From NCBI RefSeq assembly GCF_001905795.1, contig NZ_LIXJ01000030.1:1-64000 (forward strand): a DNA stretch of 64,000 bases, written 5' to 3'. The first letter of the stretch is position 1. Each line of letters opens with the position of its first letter. The notes under the pieces were generated by a model. It was given only the letters and a program-made list of their open reading frames with translations, had not been told where the DNA came from and searched no databases. Origin of the DNA: Streptomyces sp. CB01580 (GTDB lineage Bacteria; Actinomycetota; Actinomycetes; Streptomycetales; Streptomycetaceae). Of this stretch, positions 24,531-33,163 are shown in pieces. Position numbers and translations under genes: made by a program.

Positions 24531-26666
24531 TCACGTCCGGGCCGAGGACTTCGCCGGAGAGGGGCCGGATGGTTTCGAGGGCCCGATCTCGCACCAGACG
24601 GCCTTGCCCTCGCCGCGTGGTTCGACGCCCCAACGGGCGGCGACGGCGTCCATGAGCAGCAGCCCCCGCCCCGATGTCGCGGTCTCACCCGGGCTGCGAC
24701 GCCGCGGCCACACACTGGAACGGTCCTGCACGGACAGCCGGATCCGACGCACGGGCTCCGGCAGCACCTCCAGGGTGAGCACGGCACCGCCTTCGGTGTG
24801 CAGCAGCACGTTCACCAGCAGTTCGCCGGTCATCAGCTCGGCGTCGTCGGCCAGCTCGGCCATGTCCCAGTCGTTCAGGGCCTGACGCACCATGGTGCGG
24901 GCGTCGGAAAGCCCCTCCGGGTCCGCCTGGTGGACGTACTGGTGCAGTCGCGGGGCCCGCGGCGATCCCGGGTCCGGACTGCGCCGCAGTACCAACAGGG
25001 CGACATCGTCCCCCGACCCCCAGCGCTCCCAGAGTCGGTCCGACAGATGATCCGCCAGTGCCTGGGCCCCCGCGGGCCCCGTGCTCACCTCATGGATCAG
25101 AGCCTGCACGCCCACCTCGACATCGGCCCCCGGCTCCTCCACCAGCCCATCGGTGTACAGGACGAGCGTCTCGCCCGGAACCAGATCGAGACGGGTCTCC
25201 GGATACTCCTCGTCCCCGAAGTCGGTCGAGATGCCCAGCGGCAGACCACCGCGCACCTGCGGACTGCCGACCCGGCCGTCCACCTGCCGGATCAATGGCC
25301 CGAAATGCCCCGCGCGCACCACGCGCACGGCCCCCGAGCCCAGGTCGACCTGGGCGTACGTGCAGGTCGAGAACCGTTCCGTGTCGAGTTCGGAGAGGAA
25401 ACGCGAGGCGCGGGCCAGCACCGTCGACGGAGCATGTCCCTCGGCGGCGTATGCCCGGAGCGCGATGCGGAGCTGCCCCATGATGGCGGCCGCATGGGTG
25501 TCATGGCCCTGGACGTCACCCACCACGATCCCGAAACGGTCCTTGGGCAGCGCGATCACGTCGTACCAGTCGCCACCGATCTGCCGCCCGCTCCAGGCGG
25601 CGTGGTACCGCACGGCGATCTCGCCGCCCTGGATCTCCTGTATGCGCCGGGGAAGCATGGCCGACTGGAGACCGGTGGCGAACTCGCGCTCCTCGTCGAA
25701 GAGCTTCGCCCGTTGCAGCGACTGCGCCACGATGGCGGCCAGCCCCAGGCACAGACTGCGCTCGTCCGCATCGAAGGCCGTGGGCTCGCGGTAGAAGAGC
25801 GCCAGCGACCCCACGGTACGCGCCTGCGCGACGAGCGGCAGATACGCGGCCGCCCGGAACCTCAGGTGCTCGGCGTACGGGGCCACCGCCGGATACCGGC
25901 CGACCAGCGCGGAAACGGAGTTCAGAAACCGGGGACGGCCACTGACCACCGTGTCGGCCAGCGGAAGACTCCGGTCCAGTTCCTCACCGGAACCGAGTTC
26001 CGTGACCGCCTCCAACGCGTCACCGCTGAGCGCGATGACGTTCAGCGCCGACTTCTCCACCATGCCGAGCGCGAGACCGTCCGCGCCGATCCGCGCCAGG
26101 CCGCTCGGACCTGTCAGCGAGGCGGTCACGTCGTCCACGGTCACCGCACGCGACAGCGCACTCGTCGTGCGTTCAACGATCCTGGTCTGGCGCTGCGTCC
26201 GCTTCTCCAGGTCCAGCAGGAACTCCGAGTGGTCGATTTCCGCCGTCGAATCGCGCACCACCCCGACGACCCGGTGGGCCCGGCCGTCGTCGCCGCGCAG
26301 AACACGTGCCTGGACGTGCGTCCGCTGGTCCTTGCCACCGTCCAGGGGGACTCGGAGATGGACGCTGTACGAACTGCGCCCCCCGACGATCGCGTCATTG
26401 ACCGCCTCGTCGAGCCGGGCCCGCTCGGCGGCGTCGAGCCGCTCCACCGCCGACTCGGGCCGGGAATCGAACGACAACGGGTCCAGCCCCAGGACCAGCA
26501 GACCCGCTTCGTCGATGTCGAGCGTGCCGGTGTCCAGATCCCAGTCGAAACTGCCCGTCCGCTTCATCACGAGACCCTCCGCCGTCACGGAACCGCGACC
26601 GTGCGACTGCTCGATCGGCCGGCGGGGCGCGGCGGGGGTGCTCGATTGCCGGTCGTGATCGGTCAT
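24531..26666 (-). CDS. PAS-GAF-PP2C (SpoIIE)-HATPase signalling protein
   Basis: Encodes 711 aa; ATG at 26666 has GGAG upstream. Domains in order are PAS (about 30-145, GSFDWDLDTGTLDIDEAGLL), GAF (about 165-320), a SpoIIE-type PP2C phosphatase (about 335-555; QIGGDWYDVIALPKDRFGI, VVGDVQGHD with metal-binding Asp residues, YTDGLVEEPG, GSGDDVALLVL) and a C-terminal GHKL ATPase resembling anti-sigma kinases (ELMTGELLVNVLLHTEGG, SGRGLLLMDAVAARWG). This architecture can both phosphorylate and dephosphorylate anti-sigma antagonists, so it probably gates a stress sigma factor through partner switching. No partner gene is adjacent. It is cytosolic with no membrane helix. Confidence 0.9.
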   Translation of the reverse strand: MTDHDRQSSTPAAPRRPIEQSHGRGSVTAEGLVMKRTGSFDWDLDTGTLDIDEAGLLVLGLDPLSFDSRPESAVERLDAAERARLDEAVNDAIVGGRSSYSVHLRVPLDGGKDQRTHVQARVLRGDDGRAHRVVGVVRDSTAEIDHSEFLLDLEKRTQRQTRIVERTTSALSRAVTVDDVTASLTGPSGLARIGADGLALGMVEKSALNVIALSGDALEAVTELGSGEELDRSLPLADTVVSGRPRFLNSVSALVGRYPAVAPYAEHLRFRAAAYLPLVAQARTVGSLALFYREPTAFDADERSLCLGLAAIVAQSLQRAKLFDEEREFATGLQSAMLPRRIQEIQGGEIAVRYHAAWSGRQIGGDWYDVIALPKDRFGIVVGDVQGHDTHAAAIMGQLRIALRAYAAEGHAPSTVLARASRFLSELDTERFSTCTYAQVDLGSGAVRVVRAGHFGPLIRQVDGRVGSPQVRGGLPLGISTDFGDEEYPETRLDLVPGETLVLYTDGLVEEPGADVEVGVQALIHEVSTGPAGAQALADHLSDRLWERWGSGDDVALLVLRRSPDPGSPRAPRLHQYVHQADPEGLSDARTMVRQALNDWDMAELADDAELMTGELLVNVLLHTEGGAVLTLEVLPEPVRRIRLSVQDRSSVWPRRRSPGETATSGRGLLLMDAVAARWGVEPRGEGKAVWCEIGPSKPSGPSPAKSSART

Positions 26667-26996
26667 ACCTGCTCCGGAGGTCGTCCGGCGGGGCTCACGG
26701 GCGGCTTGCCCGTACGGGGTCACTCAATTGTCGAGCCGGTGACGGAAGGCCGCCACAGCGGACCGACCGCGACGCGCAGACGGCGACGGGGCGAGGCTGC
26801 CGGACGACGGTTGCCGGGACGCCCGCGCCCCGGAGGCCTCCTGGACCGGGCGGGCCTCCCGGCCCGGGCGGCCCCGGACCCGGTGACGCCCGGCACCCCC
26901 GCCTTCCGAGTGAGGAACCCGCCCCCGACAATGAGCGGTGGAAGATCGTCCGCATGCGACGGACGATGCGGCACAAGGGCTGACCGGAGCGCATTC
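26667..26996. promoter_or_regulatory. Divergent intergenic region
   Basis: These 330 bases contain promoters for the two divergent genes and a long run of G/C with a GGAGGCC...GGCCTCC-like inverted repeat near 26837-26872. No gene was supported. Confidence 0.3.
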
Positions 26997-28070
26997 ATGA
27001 ACCATGACGATCCTGTCCTGACGCACACCGAGGGGCGTGTCCGGCACATCACGCTGAACCGGCCGCGGGCGCTCAACGCGCTGAATCACGCCATGGTGCT
27101 GCGCATCGACGAAGCGCTCGCCGAAGCGGAGCGCGACGACGCGGTGACCGCCGTGTTGATCACCGGTGCGGGAGAGCGGGGCCTGTGCGCGGGCGGGGAC
27201 ATCCGGTCCATCCACGACGATGCCCGAGCGGGCGGCACCGCGTCACTCGCGTTCTGGCGTGACGAATACCGGCTCAACGCCCGCATCGCCCGGTACCCGA
27301 AGCCCTATGTGGCGATCATGGACGGGATCGTGATGGGCGGCGGCGTGGGGATCTCGGCTCACGGCGGCGTCCGGATCGTCACCGAACGCTCGCGCGTCGC
27401 CATGCCCGAGACCGGCATCGGCTTCGTCCCCGACGTGGGCGGAACGTACCTGCTCGCGTCCACCCCCGGCGAGCTCGGCACGCACCTGGCACTCACGGCG
27501 GACGCGGTGGGAGCGGGTGATGCCCTGCTGTGCGGGCTCGCCGACCATTTCGTACCGGCTCGGCGCCTCACCACCCTCACCACGGCACTCGCCGACTGCC
27601 GCACACCCGACGAGATCGACGCAACGGTGCGGGCACACGCCGCCTCCGCGCCGGAGGGCGAACTGGGGGCGCACCGTGAGTGGATCGACACCTGCTACCG
27701 GGCGGACACGGTCGAGGAGATCCTCGACCGGCTCGACAACAGCGGCGTGCCCGCCGCCAAGCAGGCCGCCGCGGCGATCCTCGCCAAGTCGCCCACCGCG
27801 CTCAAGGTGACCCTCTCCGCACTGCGCAGCGCCCGTCGGCTCGGCGGCCTGGAGGCGGTGCTCGACCAGGAGTACCGCACGTCGTGCACCGCCTTCGCCC
27901 GGCCCGACCTCGTGGAGGGCGTGCGGGCCCAGATCATCGACAAGGACCGCCGCCCGCGGTGGAGTCCTGCGGAGCTGACCGAGGTCACGGACGACGACGT
28001 GGCGCGGTTCTTCGCCCCGCTGGGCGAACGTGAACTCGGCCTGGCCACCGTCACCGGGACGACCGCCTGA
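26997..28070 (+). CDS. Enoyl-CoA hydratase/isomerase family, 3-hydroxyisobutyryl-CoA hydrolase-like
   Basis: Encodes 357 aa, the length of 3-hydroxyisobutyryl-CoA hydrolases rather than the 260-aa hydratases. GGAG precedes the ATG. Crotonase-fold motifs: ITLNRPRALNALNHAMV, ITGAGERGLCAGGDIRSIHD (oxyanion-hole Gly-Gly-Asp) and GIVMGGGVGISAHGGVRIVT, then MPETGIGFVPDVGGTYLL with the catalytic Glu-x-x-x-Gly-x-x-x-Asp arrangement of hydrolases. It should act in valine breakdown, releasing 3-hydroxyisobutyrate from its CoA ester. No other valine genes are adjacent. Confidence 0.88.
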   Translation: MNHDDPVLTHTEGRVRHITLNRPRALNALNHAMVLRIDEALAEAERDDAVTAVLITGAGERGLCAGGDIRSIHDDARAGGTASLAFWRDEYRLNARIARYPKPYVAIMDGIVMGGGVGISAHGGVRIVTERSRVAMPETGIGFVPDVGGTYLLASTPGELGTHLALTADAVGAGDALLCGLADHFVPARRLTTLTTALADCRTPDEIDATVRAHAASAPEGELGAHREWIDTCYRADTVEEILDRLDNSGVPAAKQAAAAILAKSPTALKVTLSALRSARRLGGLEAVLDQEYRTSCTAFARPDLVEGVRAQIIDKDRRPRWSPAELTEVTDDDVARFFAPLGERELGLATVTGTTA

Positions 28071-28235
28071 GGCGGCACGCCGAAGGACGAACCAGGGACG
28101 GACGAGGAAAGGCGGAGCAGGGCGGACCGGGGGACCGGAAGGCCCCGACGAGAAGAACCGGAACACGCGGAACAGGTGCGCTCAGGACAACCGGAAGGCC
28201 GGGGAGAGAGAAGGACCCCCGGCGGAGGGAACCGT

Positions 28236-29699
28236 TCAAAGGGGTCCGGGGCCGGTGACCGCGCGGGAGGGGACGCCGAGCAGATCGGCCACCGCCCCGA
28301 GGTCCTTGGTGCGGTGGCCGGTGCACAGGGCCCAGTGATGACCGACGCCGGTCGCCGCCCACGCGTCGGTCCACTCGCCCGGGTCGAAGCCGAAGTCGAC
28401 CCGCGACGTCGTGTTGCCGATCTCCAGCAGGGGACCCGGCACGACCTCGCCCTCGGAGACGACGAACGTGAAGGTCCCGTCCGCTTCCTGACCGATGCCG
28501 AACGTGGTCACCGGGCCGTGTCCGACGTCGAACTCGACACTGACTCCCCACCCCCGCTTGCCGTGGTAGACCCCCAGCCCGCGCAGTAGCGGATGCCTCG
28601 CGCTGATCGCGAGGTGGGCGGGGCCGTCGTGGCCCATCTCGACCGCCCGGTCCCGGAAGTCGAGGGCCTGGAGTTCGGTGAACGAGCCACCGGCGCCGAT
28701 GGTGTCGGCGATCAGCATGGCCAGACCGGTGCGCAACTCGTACTCCCCGGCCATCGGGATGCCCCGCGCGGTCAGGAACGAGGCGCCGAGGATCATGCCC
28801 GCGCCGAGCCTCTCGTGGATCTCGCCCTCCAGACCGCGGTGGTAGTACGCCAGGCTGTCGAGCCCGAAGTCCTCGACGAGCCGGTCCAGCCCGACCGACA
28901 CCCGGGAGGCCCAGGCGAGGTCGTCCTCGTTCACGGACGCGTCGAGAGCGAAGGCCTCGCGGGCGAGCGCGACCCGTCCGGCGGTCTCCTCGTCGGTCAC
29001 GGCCGCGACCCGGACCCGCAGATCGTCGAACTCCAGGACCTCGACGTGCCCGCCGAACCGGGCCGAGACCAGTGTCATGTCCGTGGAGACATCGAGCATC
29101 CCGGGATAGAGATGGCCCATCAGCCCGTGCCGGCCGTGCCGCAGCACACCGCGCACCCGCGCCGCGGTGATCCAGCGCCGGATCCGTTTCCAGGCGTTGC
29201 CGTCGTGCAGATGGCCGGAGACCGAGCGGAAGGCGACACCGCTGCGCCGGAACACATTGGCGATCTCCGGCAGCGGGCACTGCCCGCAGTACGCCAGCCA
29301 CTGGCCCGTTCCGGTGTTCGGGTGGTCCATGGCCTCGGTCGGCTGGAGGTCGATCACCAGCACCGGGGCATGGGCGCGCTGGGCGATCGGCAGCACCATC
29401 GAGGCGGTGAGATACGTCGTCAGATACGTCACGACGACATCGCAGTCCGCCCGGCGCAGGCGCTCCGCCGCCCCGGCCGCCTCCTGCGGGTCCGAGACGA
29501 AGCCGACGTCGACGACGTCGCAGCCCATCTCCTGGAACCGTTCGGTCACGAATCGAGCCGATTCCCGCAGCCGGTCGAGGAGACCGGGGAACTGGGGCCA
29601 GTACGCGCCGAGTCCACCGGAGACCAGGCCGACCCGGGTAGGACGGCGTGTGACGCGGGGCAGCCCGCGGTGGAGCGCGGGGGGAGAGACATCGGTCAT
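28236..29699 (-). CDS. L-fucose/L-arabinose isomerase-like protein
   Basis: Encodes 487 aa; GGAAGG precedes the ATG at 29699. The sequence fits the L-fucose/arabinose isomerase superfamily: GLVSGGLGAYWPQFPGLLD, a Rossmann-like first domain with CDVVVTYLTTYLTASMVLP, and a C-terminal lyase-like domain (VSEGEVVPGPLLEIGNTTSR). The metal ligands in this group include Glu and Asp residues near the GHDGPAHLAISARHP segment. It likely isomerises an aldose such as L-arabinose, L-fucose or L-rhamnose-related sugar, though the exact one is unproven. It lies beside a rhamnose isomerase remnant, which suggests it belonged to a deoxysugar catabolic operon. Confidence 0.82.
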   Translation of the reverse strand: MTDVSPPALHRGLPRVTRRPTRVGLVSGGLGAYWPQFPGLLDRLRESARFVTERFQEMGCDVVDVGFVSDPQEAAGAAERLRRADCDVVVTYLTTYLTASMVLPIAQRAHAPVLVIDLQPTEAMDHPNTGTGQWLAYCGQCPLPEIANVFRRSGVAFRSVSGHLHDGNAWKRIRRWITAARVRGVLRHGRHGLMGHLYPGMLDVSTDMTLVSARFGGHVEVLEFDDLRVRVAAVTDEETAGRVALAREAFALDASVNEDDLAWASRVSVGLDRLVEDFGLDSLAYYHRGLEGEIHERLGAGMILGASFLTARGIPMAGEYELRTGLAMLIADTIGAGGSFTELQALDFRDRAVEMGHDGPAHLAISARHPLLRGLGVYHGKRGWGVSVEFDVGHGPVTTFGIGQEADGTFTFVVSEGEVVPGPLLEIGNTTSRVDFGFDPGEWTDAWAATGVGHHWALCTGHRTKDLGAVADLLGVPSRAVTGPGPL

Positions 29700-29889
29700 G
29701 TGCTTCCTTCCCTTCTCGTCGTTCGTCGAGCGATTCCGCACTCGGCGGCGGCGTTCACCGGCCTCCCGGAACCAGGCAGACGCAGGAGGCCGCCGGTCCG
29801 TCGGCCCCCGCGCCCCGGTCCAGCTCGGGTTGGTCCGGCCCGGTCCGGACCAGGTCCGACTCGGCCCGGCTCGGCGCGACTCGCACCGG

Positions 29890-30160
29890 ACCGCGGACCA
29901 TCGGGTCGGGATGCGTGACCGACCCCAGCCTGAAGTCGTCGTCCTGGAAGACGTTGGAGTTGATCGTCCCGATCCGCACGCCGATATCCGCGGCGTGCCG
30001 GTTCAGTGCCGCGTAGTCGTCGACCCTGTCCCACGGGATGTGCAAAGACACCTTCGGCGCTACGCCCGTGAAGGCGTGTACCTGCGCCGCGTCCTCCAGC
30101 TTCTCGAACGGGTCCCGCGGCACCCCCGGCTGCGCGAACACCTTGAAGCGGGTCCCGGAG
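29890..30160 (-). pseudogene. Internal fragment of L-rhamnose isomerase
   Basis: The minus strand encodes SGTRFKVFAQPGVPRDPFEK, then VHAFTGVAPKVSLHIPWDRV and IGTINSNVFQDDDFRLGSVT, ending near HPDPMVR, a clear match to the N-terminal third of RhaI-type (Pseudomonas stutzeri-like) rhamnose isomerases. Upstream of SGTRFK the leader does not match, and after MVR the frame becomes GGTCCG-type low-complexity sequence to a stop at 29755. Both ends are therefore missing and about 90 of some 385 codons remain. An operator-like sequence survives just upstream. Confidence 0.75.
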
Positions 30161-30646
30161 CATGGACACCTCACAGGTGGAGTCGTCCGGCGAACGGTGA
30201 CCGCTCGCCGTGATCAGGCGCGTTGAATCGTTTCATTCCACTTCACGCGAAACCGCGTTCTCTGCGTGGGGGAGGCAAGCTCTGGAGTTGTAGATTCGCC
30301 CGGGTAAGCAGATGTCTGCGGGTGAGGGTGACGCTGGATCAATTCGACGAAGATGGAGTCGGAACCCCCGGTGTGACGGAGTGGCTCGAAGGGATGGCAG
30401 TACGTCGGAGGGATGACGTGGTCGTGCGGGGCTGCCGGCGGACGCGCACACGGTGCAGCGGCAGCCGCCGGATCGTCGCCCGGCCCGTACCGGCATGGTG
30501 GCGCATCGGCGCGAAGAGTTGAAGACCGCCGACAGGGTGACAGCCGCGCCCGCCCCGCCCCGGACTGTGTGGCTGCCCGGTGGGTAACGGGGCCGGAGGT
30601 GGGCCGCGGCCCGGAGCGAGGGGCAGCGCCGCTCCGCCCGGTCGGC
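30161..30646. other. Non-coding stretch around the rhamnose operator
   Basis: Apart from the LacI-type operator-like sequence at 30224-30235, I see no gene here. Open frames on both strands lack start signals and typical codon bias. Confidence 0.4.
30224..30235. promoter_or_regulatory. LacI-family-like operator upstream of the rhaI remnant
   Basis: TGAATCGTTTCA is a near-perfect 12-bp dyad; its reverse complement TGAAACGATTCA differs only at the two positions flanking the central CG. This matches the general LacI-family half-site pattern TGAAxCG/CGxTTCA. It is about 65 bp upstream of the rhamnose isomerase remnant, where such an operator normally acts. The regulator gene is not in the window. 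Confidence 0.55.
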
Positions 30647-30874
30647 TCAGTGACCTCCACCCGACATGCTCGGCCGGAGCGTTGACACGAGGTCGAAGAA
30701 CCGCGACTCGTTCCCGCTCAGCCCCGCCCGCTCCAGCGCGCCATCGGCCTCCGCCATCGGGGAGGCAAGCAACGGCACGTACAAGGGGCCGTCCTCAGGA
30801 TCCGTCAACGCCGCCCGGGTGGCCTCCAGAAGTCGGACATACGCCTGGGCCGCGGCGAGTTCGTCGGTGCGCAT
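30647..30874 (-). CDS. Small hypothetical protein
   Basis: A 75-aa protein starting MRTDELAAAQAYVRLLEATR, ATG behind GGGAG. It has no membrane segment, is mildly acidic and helical at the N-terminus, and ends STLRPSMSGGGH. I do not recognise it. A SUKH-domain gene lies 316 bp upstream on the same strand, so the two may be related, but this is inference. Confidence 0.5.
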   Translation of the reverse strand: MRTDELAAAQAYVRLLEATRAALTDPEDGPLYVPLLASPMAEADGALERAGLSGNESRFFDLVSTLRPSMSGGGH

Positions 30875-31190
30875 CACAGCATCTCCCGCTCAGAGGTGTC
30901 GGACCCACCAGCATTCCCCATGGGTCTGACAGCGTGGACGCAGTCGGAATTACGTGCGGGACCGACGCGACCGGCTCCGGCTCGAAGCGGCTTTTCGCGC
31001 ATGTGTGCGCTGGCTTCGACGCCCGCTTCCTCCGGTCGCGCCGACCGCCACCGCATCGAGCGTGGCGGGGACCAGTCGGCATCCGGCAGTGCTCTCTGCG
31101 CGACAGCCTCACGAGGTTCGTGGCCCGCGAGGTCCGTCGGCAGTTCGGAACCGCGGGCGCTCGAACGCGGCAAGTGCGCTCAGAGCACGC
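30875..31190. other. Non-coding stretch
   Basis: No gene is supported on either strand between the small unknown gene and the SUKH gene. No strong inverted repeat was found. Confidence 0.35.
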
Positions 31191-31715
31191 TCATGACGAG
31201 GATCGGCCGCCGTCGACGGCGTCGAGGGAGTGAGCAGCGGTCAGACACTCGATGAACGTCCGGAAGTCCTCGGCCAGCGGGAGCTCCGCGGGAACCTCCG
31301 CGTCGAACCAGGTCACGGACGGCTCGCCTTGTGCGCCGCACGTCCGGTAGTCCAGCGCGATCCACCAGTGGCCGTCGCCCGAGAGCAGCACCAGAGGCGA
31401 GGGAAGACCCCACTCCTCGATCAGGTAGGTCGAGTCCAGCAGCGAGAGGCAGCCGTCGTGTCGGCCGATGCCCATCAGATCGTCGACCGGGACACGGCTC
31501 TCGCTCCACGAGGTCGGCACGTCGGTCGGGAAGGCGTTCCACAGCGCCGCGACCGCTCCACCGTTCCGGATCCGTAGAAGCTCCAGCAACGAAGCCGGCA
31601 GCCGCACACCGAGCCGGAGCTCGGCATCCAGAACGGCAGCGTCCGTCAACGGTGGCTGCACCCCGTACAGACCCTCGCCCCAGAACGTCGCCTTCACCTC
31701 ATCGAACCGGGTCAC
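31191..31715 (-). CDS. SMI1/KNR4 (SUKH) family protein
   Basis: Encodes 174 aa. The SUKH fold is visible as LTDAAVLDAELRLGVRLPAS followed by LLELLRIRNGGAVAAL, then the strand-rich LLDSTYLIEEWGLPSPLVLL and SGDGHWWIALDYR, with TWFDAEVPAELPLAEDFRTF near the end. SUKH proteins often neutralise secreted polymorphic toxins or cover other protein partners (family knowledge). No toxin gene is adjacent, so it is either an orphan immunity gene or serves another role. The GTG start has a weak ribosome site. Confidence 0.85.
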   Translation of the reverse strand: MTRFDEVKATFWGEGLYGVQPPLTDAAVLDAELRLGVRLPASLLELLRIRNGGAVAALWNAFPTDVPTSWSESRVPVDDLMGIGRHDGCLSLLDSTYLIEEWGLPSPLVLLSGDGHWWIALDYRTCGAQGEPSVTWFDAEVPAELPLAEDFRTFIECLTAAHSLDAVDGGRSSS

Positions 31716-31859
31716 GAGCGCATCCTATGACCGGGGCACACCTGCTCGACGAGTGGGAGGAGCTTCGACGCCTCCGTACGACGCGACGGCGGAGCGCCCG
31801 TCAGGTGGCGTCGGGAACCGGATCGCACGGTGGAGGCGCCGGTCGGGCGGAAGGCGCCG

Positions 31860-32363
31860 CTACCGGAGCGACTCCGGGCCGTGGTCCCGGCTCCGGATGC
31901 CCGGCGGTGGTTCGACCTCCAGGAACCTGCGGCGGCGCGGTCCCCGGTACGGCAGCACCGTCCAGCCCAGCTCCCGCAGCACGGCCGCGCACCGGCCCAG
32001 TTCCTTCTCCTCGGCGTGCGTGGCCCCGCCGCCCGGCGGACCGACCCACTCCACTCTCGCGCCGTCCGGCGCCTCGCCCGCCGTTACGCGGTAGCCGGTC
32101 GCCGTCCGCGCGCCGGAATCGTCGACCGCGGAGGCTGTCAGGCCCGACGCCTCCAGGGCCAGGGCCACGGCCCGTACCGGCCGGTGCGTCTCCCACCGCG
32201 CGGGTACGCCCTCCGGGCTCGAAAGCCCGGCGTTCGTCAGCCGACGGATCTGCAGCATCCCCTCGAATGCCGTGCGCACGGATGCCGCGCGTCGTTCGTC
32301 CGGAACCGCCACCCCTCCGTCCCCCGTGGCCGGTTCGAAGCCGGTGTCGTCCCCGATGCCCAT
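31860..32363 (-). CDS. Hypothetical protein
   Basis: Encodes 167 aa starting MGIGDDTGFEPATGDGGVAV; the preceding AAGGGGA is well placed, better than the GTG five codons earlier. The core looks like a small alpha/beta domain (MLQIRRLTNAGLSSPEGVPA, AVALALEASGLTASAVDDSG, EEKELGRCAAVLRELGWTVL). I cannot name the family. Its start lies about 12 bases after the stop of a degraded frame at 32375, so the two once formed an operon. Confidence 0.6.
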   Translation of the reverse strand: MGIGDDTGFEPATGDGGVAVPDERRAASVRTAFEGMLQIRRLTNAGLSSPEGVPARWETHRPVRAVALALEASGLTASAVDDSGARTATGYRVTAGEAPDGARVEWVGPPGGGATHAEEKELGRCAAVLRELGWTVLPYRGPRRRRFLEVEPPPGIRSRDHGPESLR

Positions 32364-32374
32364 CAGCGTCCCCT

Positions 32375-32850
32375 TCACCGTGCGGTACTGCTGTCAGTGT
32401 GCTGCGCGGCACTGACAGCCGCTCGGACACGGCGCGCCACCGAGTTCATGGAGAGGTCGGGCGCCTGCGCACGGGCCGGGCGGGGGTGTCCGCCGGCCGG
32501 ATCGGGAGCCTGCGCGCGAGGTCGCACGGGATCGAGACCCCGCAGACAGCGCTCGCGCAGGACGGCCGGGCGACGCGCGTCGGACACCTGCTCGTCGACC
32601 CGGAGGAAGAAGTCGTCCGCGGTGGTGTCCGTCCCGTCGTAGGCCGGATCGTACGGACCGGTGTCCGGCTGTGGCAGCCGTTTCTGCCGGCAGGGGCGGA
32701 CGGACCGACGACGGTGAGCACGCGACCGCCCGGGCGCCGGACCAGCCGGACGACGGTCTCCTCGGTGTGCCACCGGCGCTCGCCGTACTGGAAGCAGAGC
32801 GCCGTTTCGTCGGCGTACGGGGCGTATGCCGTTCCGGTGTGGTGCGGTGC
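32375..32850 (-). pseudogene. Frameshifted hypothetical gene
   Basis: Two minus-strand frames have coding character. One reads AYAPYADETALCFQYGERRW and VVRLVRRPGGRVLTVVGPS, then loses coding character; the other carries on DTGPYDPAYDGTDTTADDFF and LRVDEQVSDARRPAVLRE to a stop at 32375-32377. The switch is near 32690, consistent with one inserted or deleted base. Upstream the first frame hits a stop without a start codon. The family is not recognised. Confidence 0.45.
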
Positions 32851-33163
32851 GGTGCCTCAGGATGGCGGGGCCGATGTCGTTTCCGGGCCGTCGGCGCGGG
32901 CCTGGCCAGGCTGAGCAGCGGTAGGAGGAAGGCCGCGGGGAGTCCGCGAAGGAGCGGGCTGCGGCGGCGGACCGAGCGGGGCGGGACGGTCGGCTTCGTG
33001 CTGAGAGGCGTGAAGGGAGGCGCTTTTCACCGAGGAAACAGGGTGAAACGGACGCCACGGCGGCCGGTGCGCCCGGCAGCGATCACGGGGGCGGCGCATA
33101 CGAGTGACGCCCACCGATAGGGTTGACGGTCCGACAGTCACGTACCCGGAGGACTTACCGACC

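Noticed and set aside
24384..28070. A 1228-codon plus-strand ORF
   Set aside because: Its first 870 codons are antisense to the signalling protein at 24531-26666, which has clear domain motifs. Only the last 357 codons from 26997 are a real gene.
31331..32914. 527-codon plus-strand ORF
   Set aside because: It lies opposite two minus-strand genes with SUKH and other motifs; its sequence is Arg/Pro/Ser-rich without family matches.
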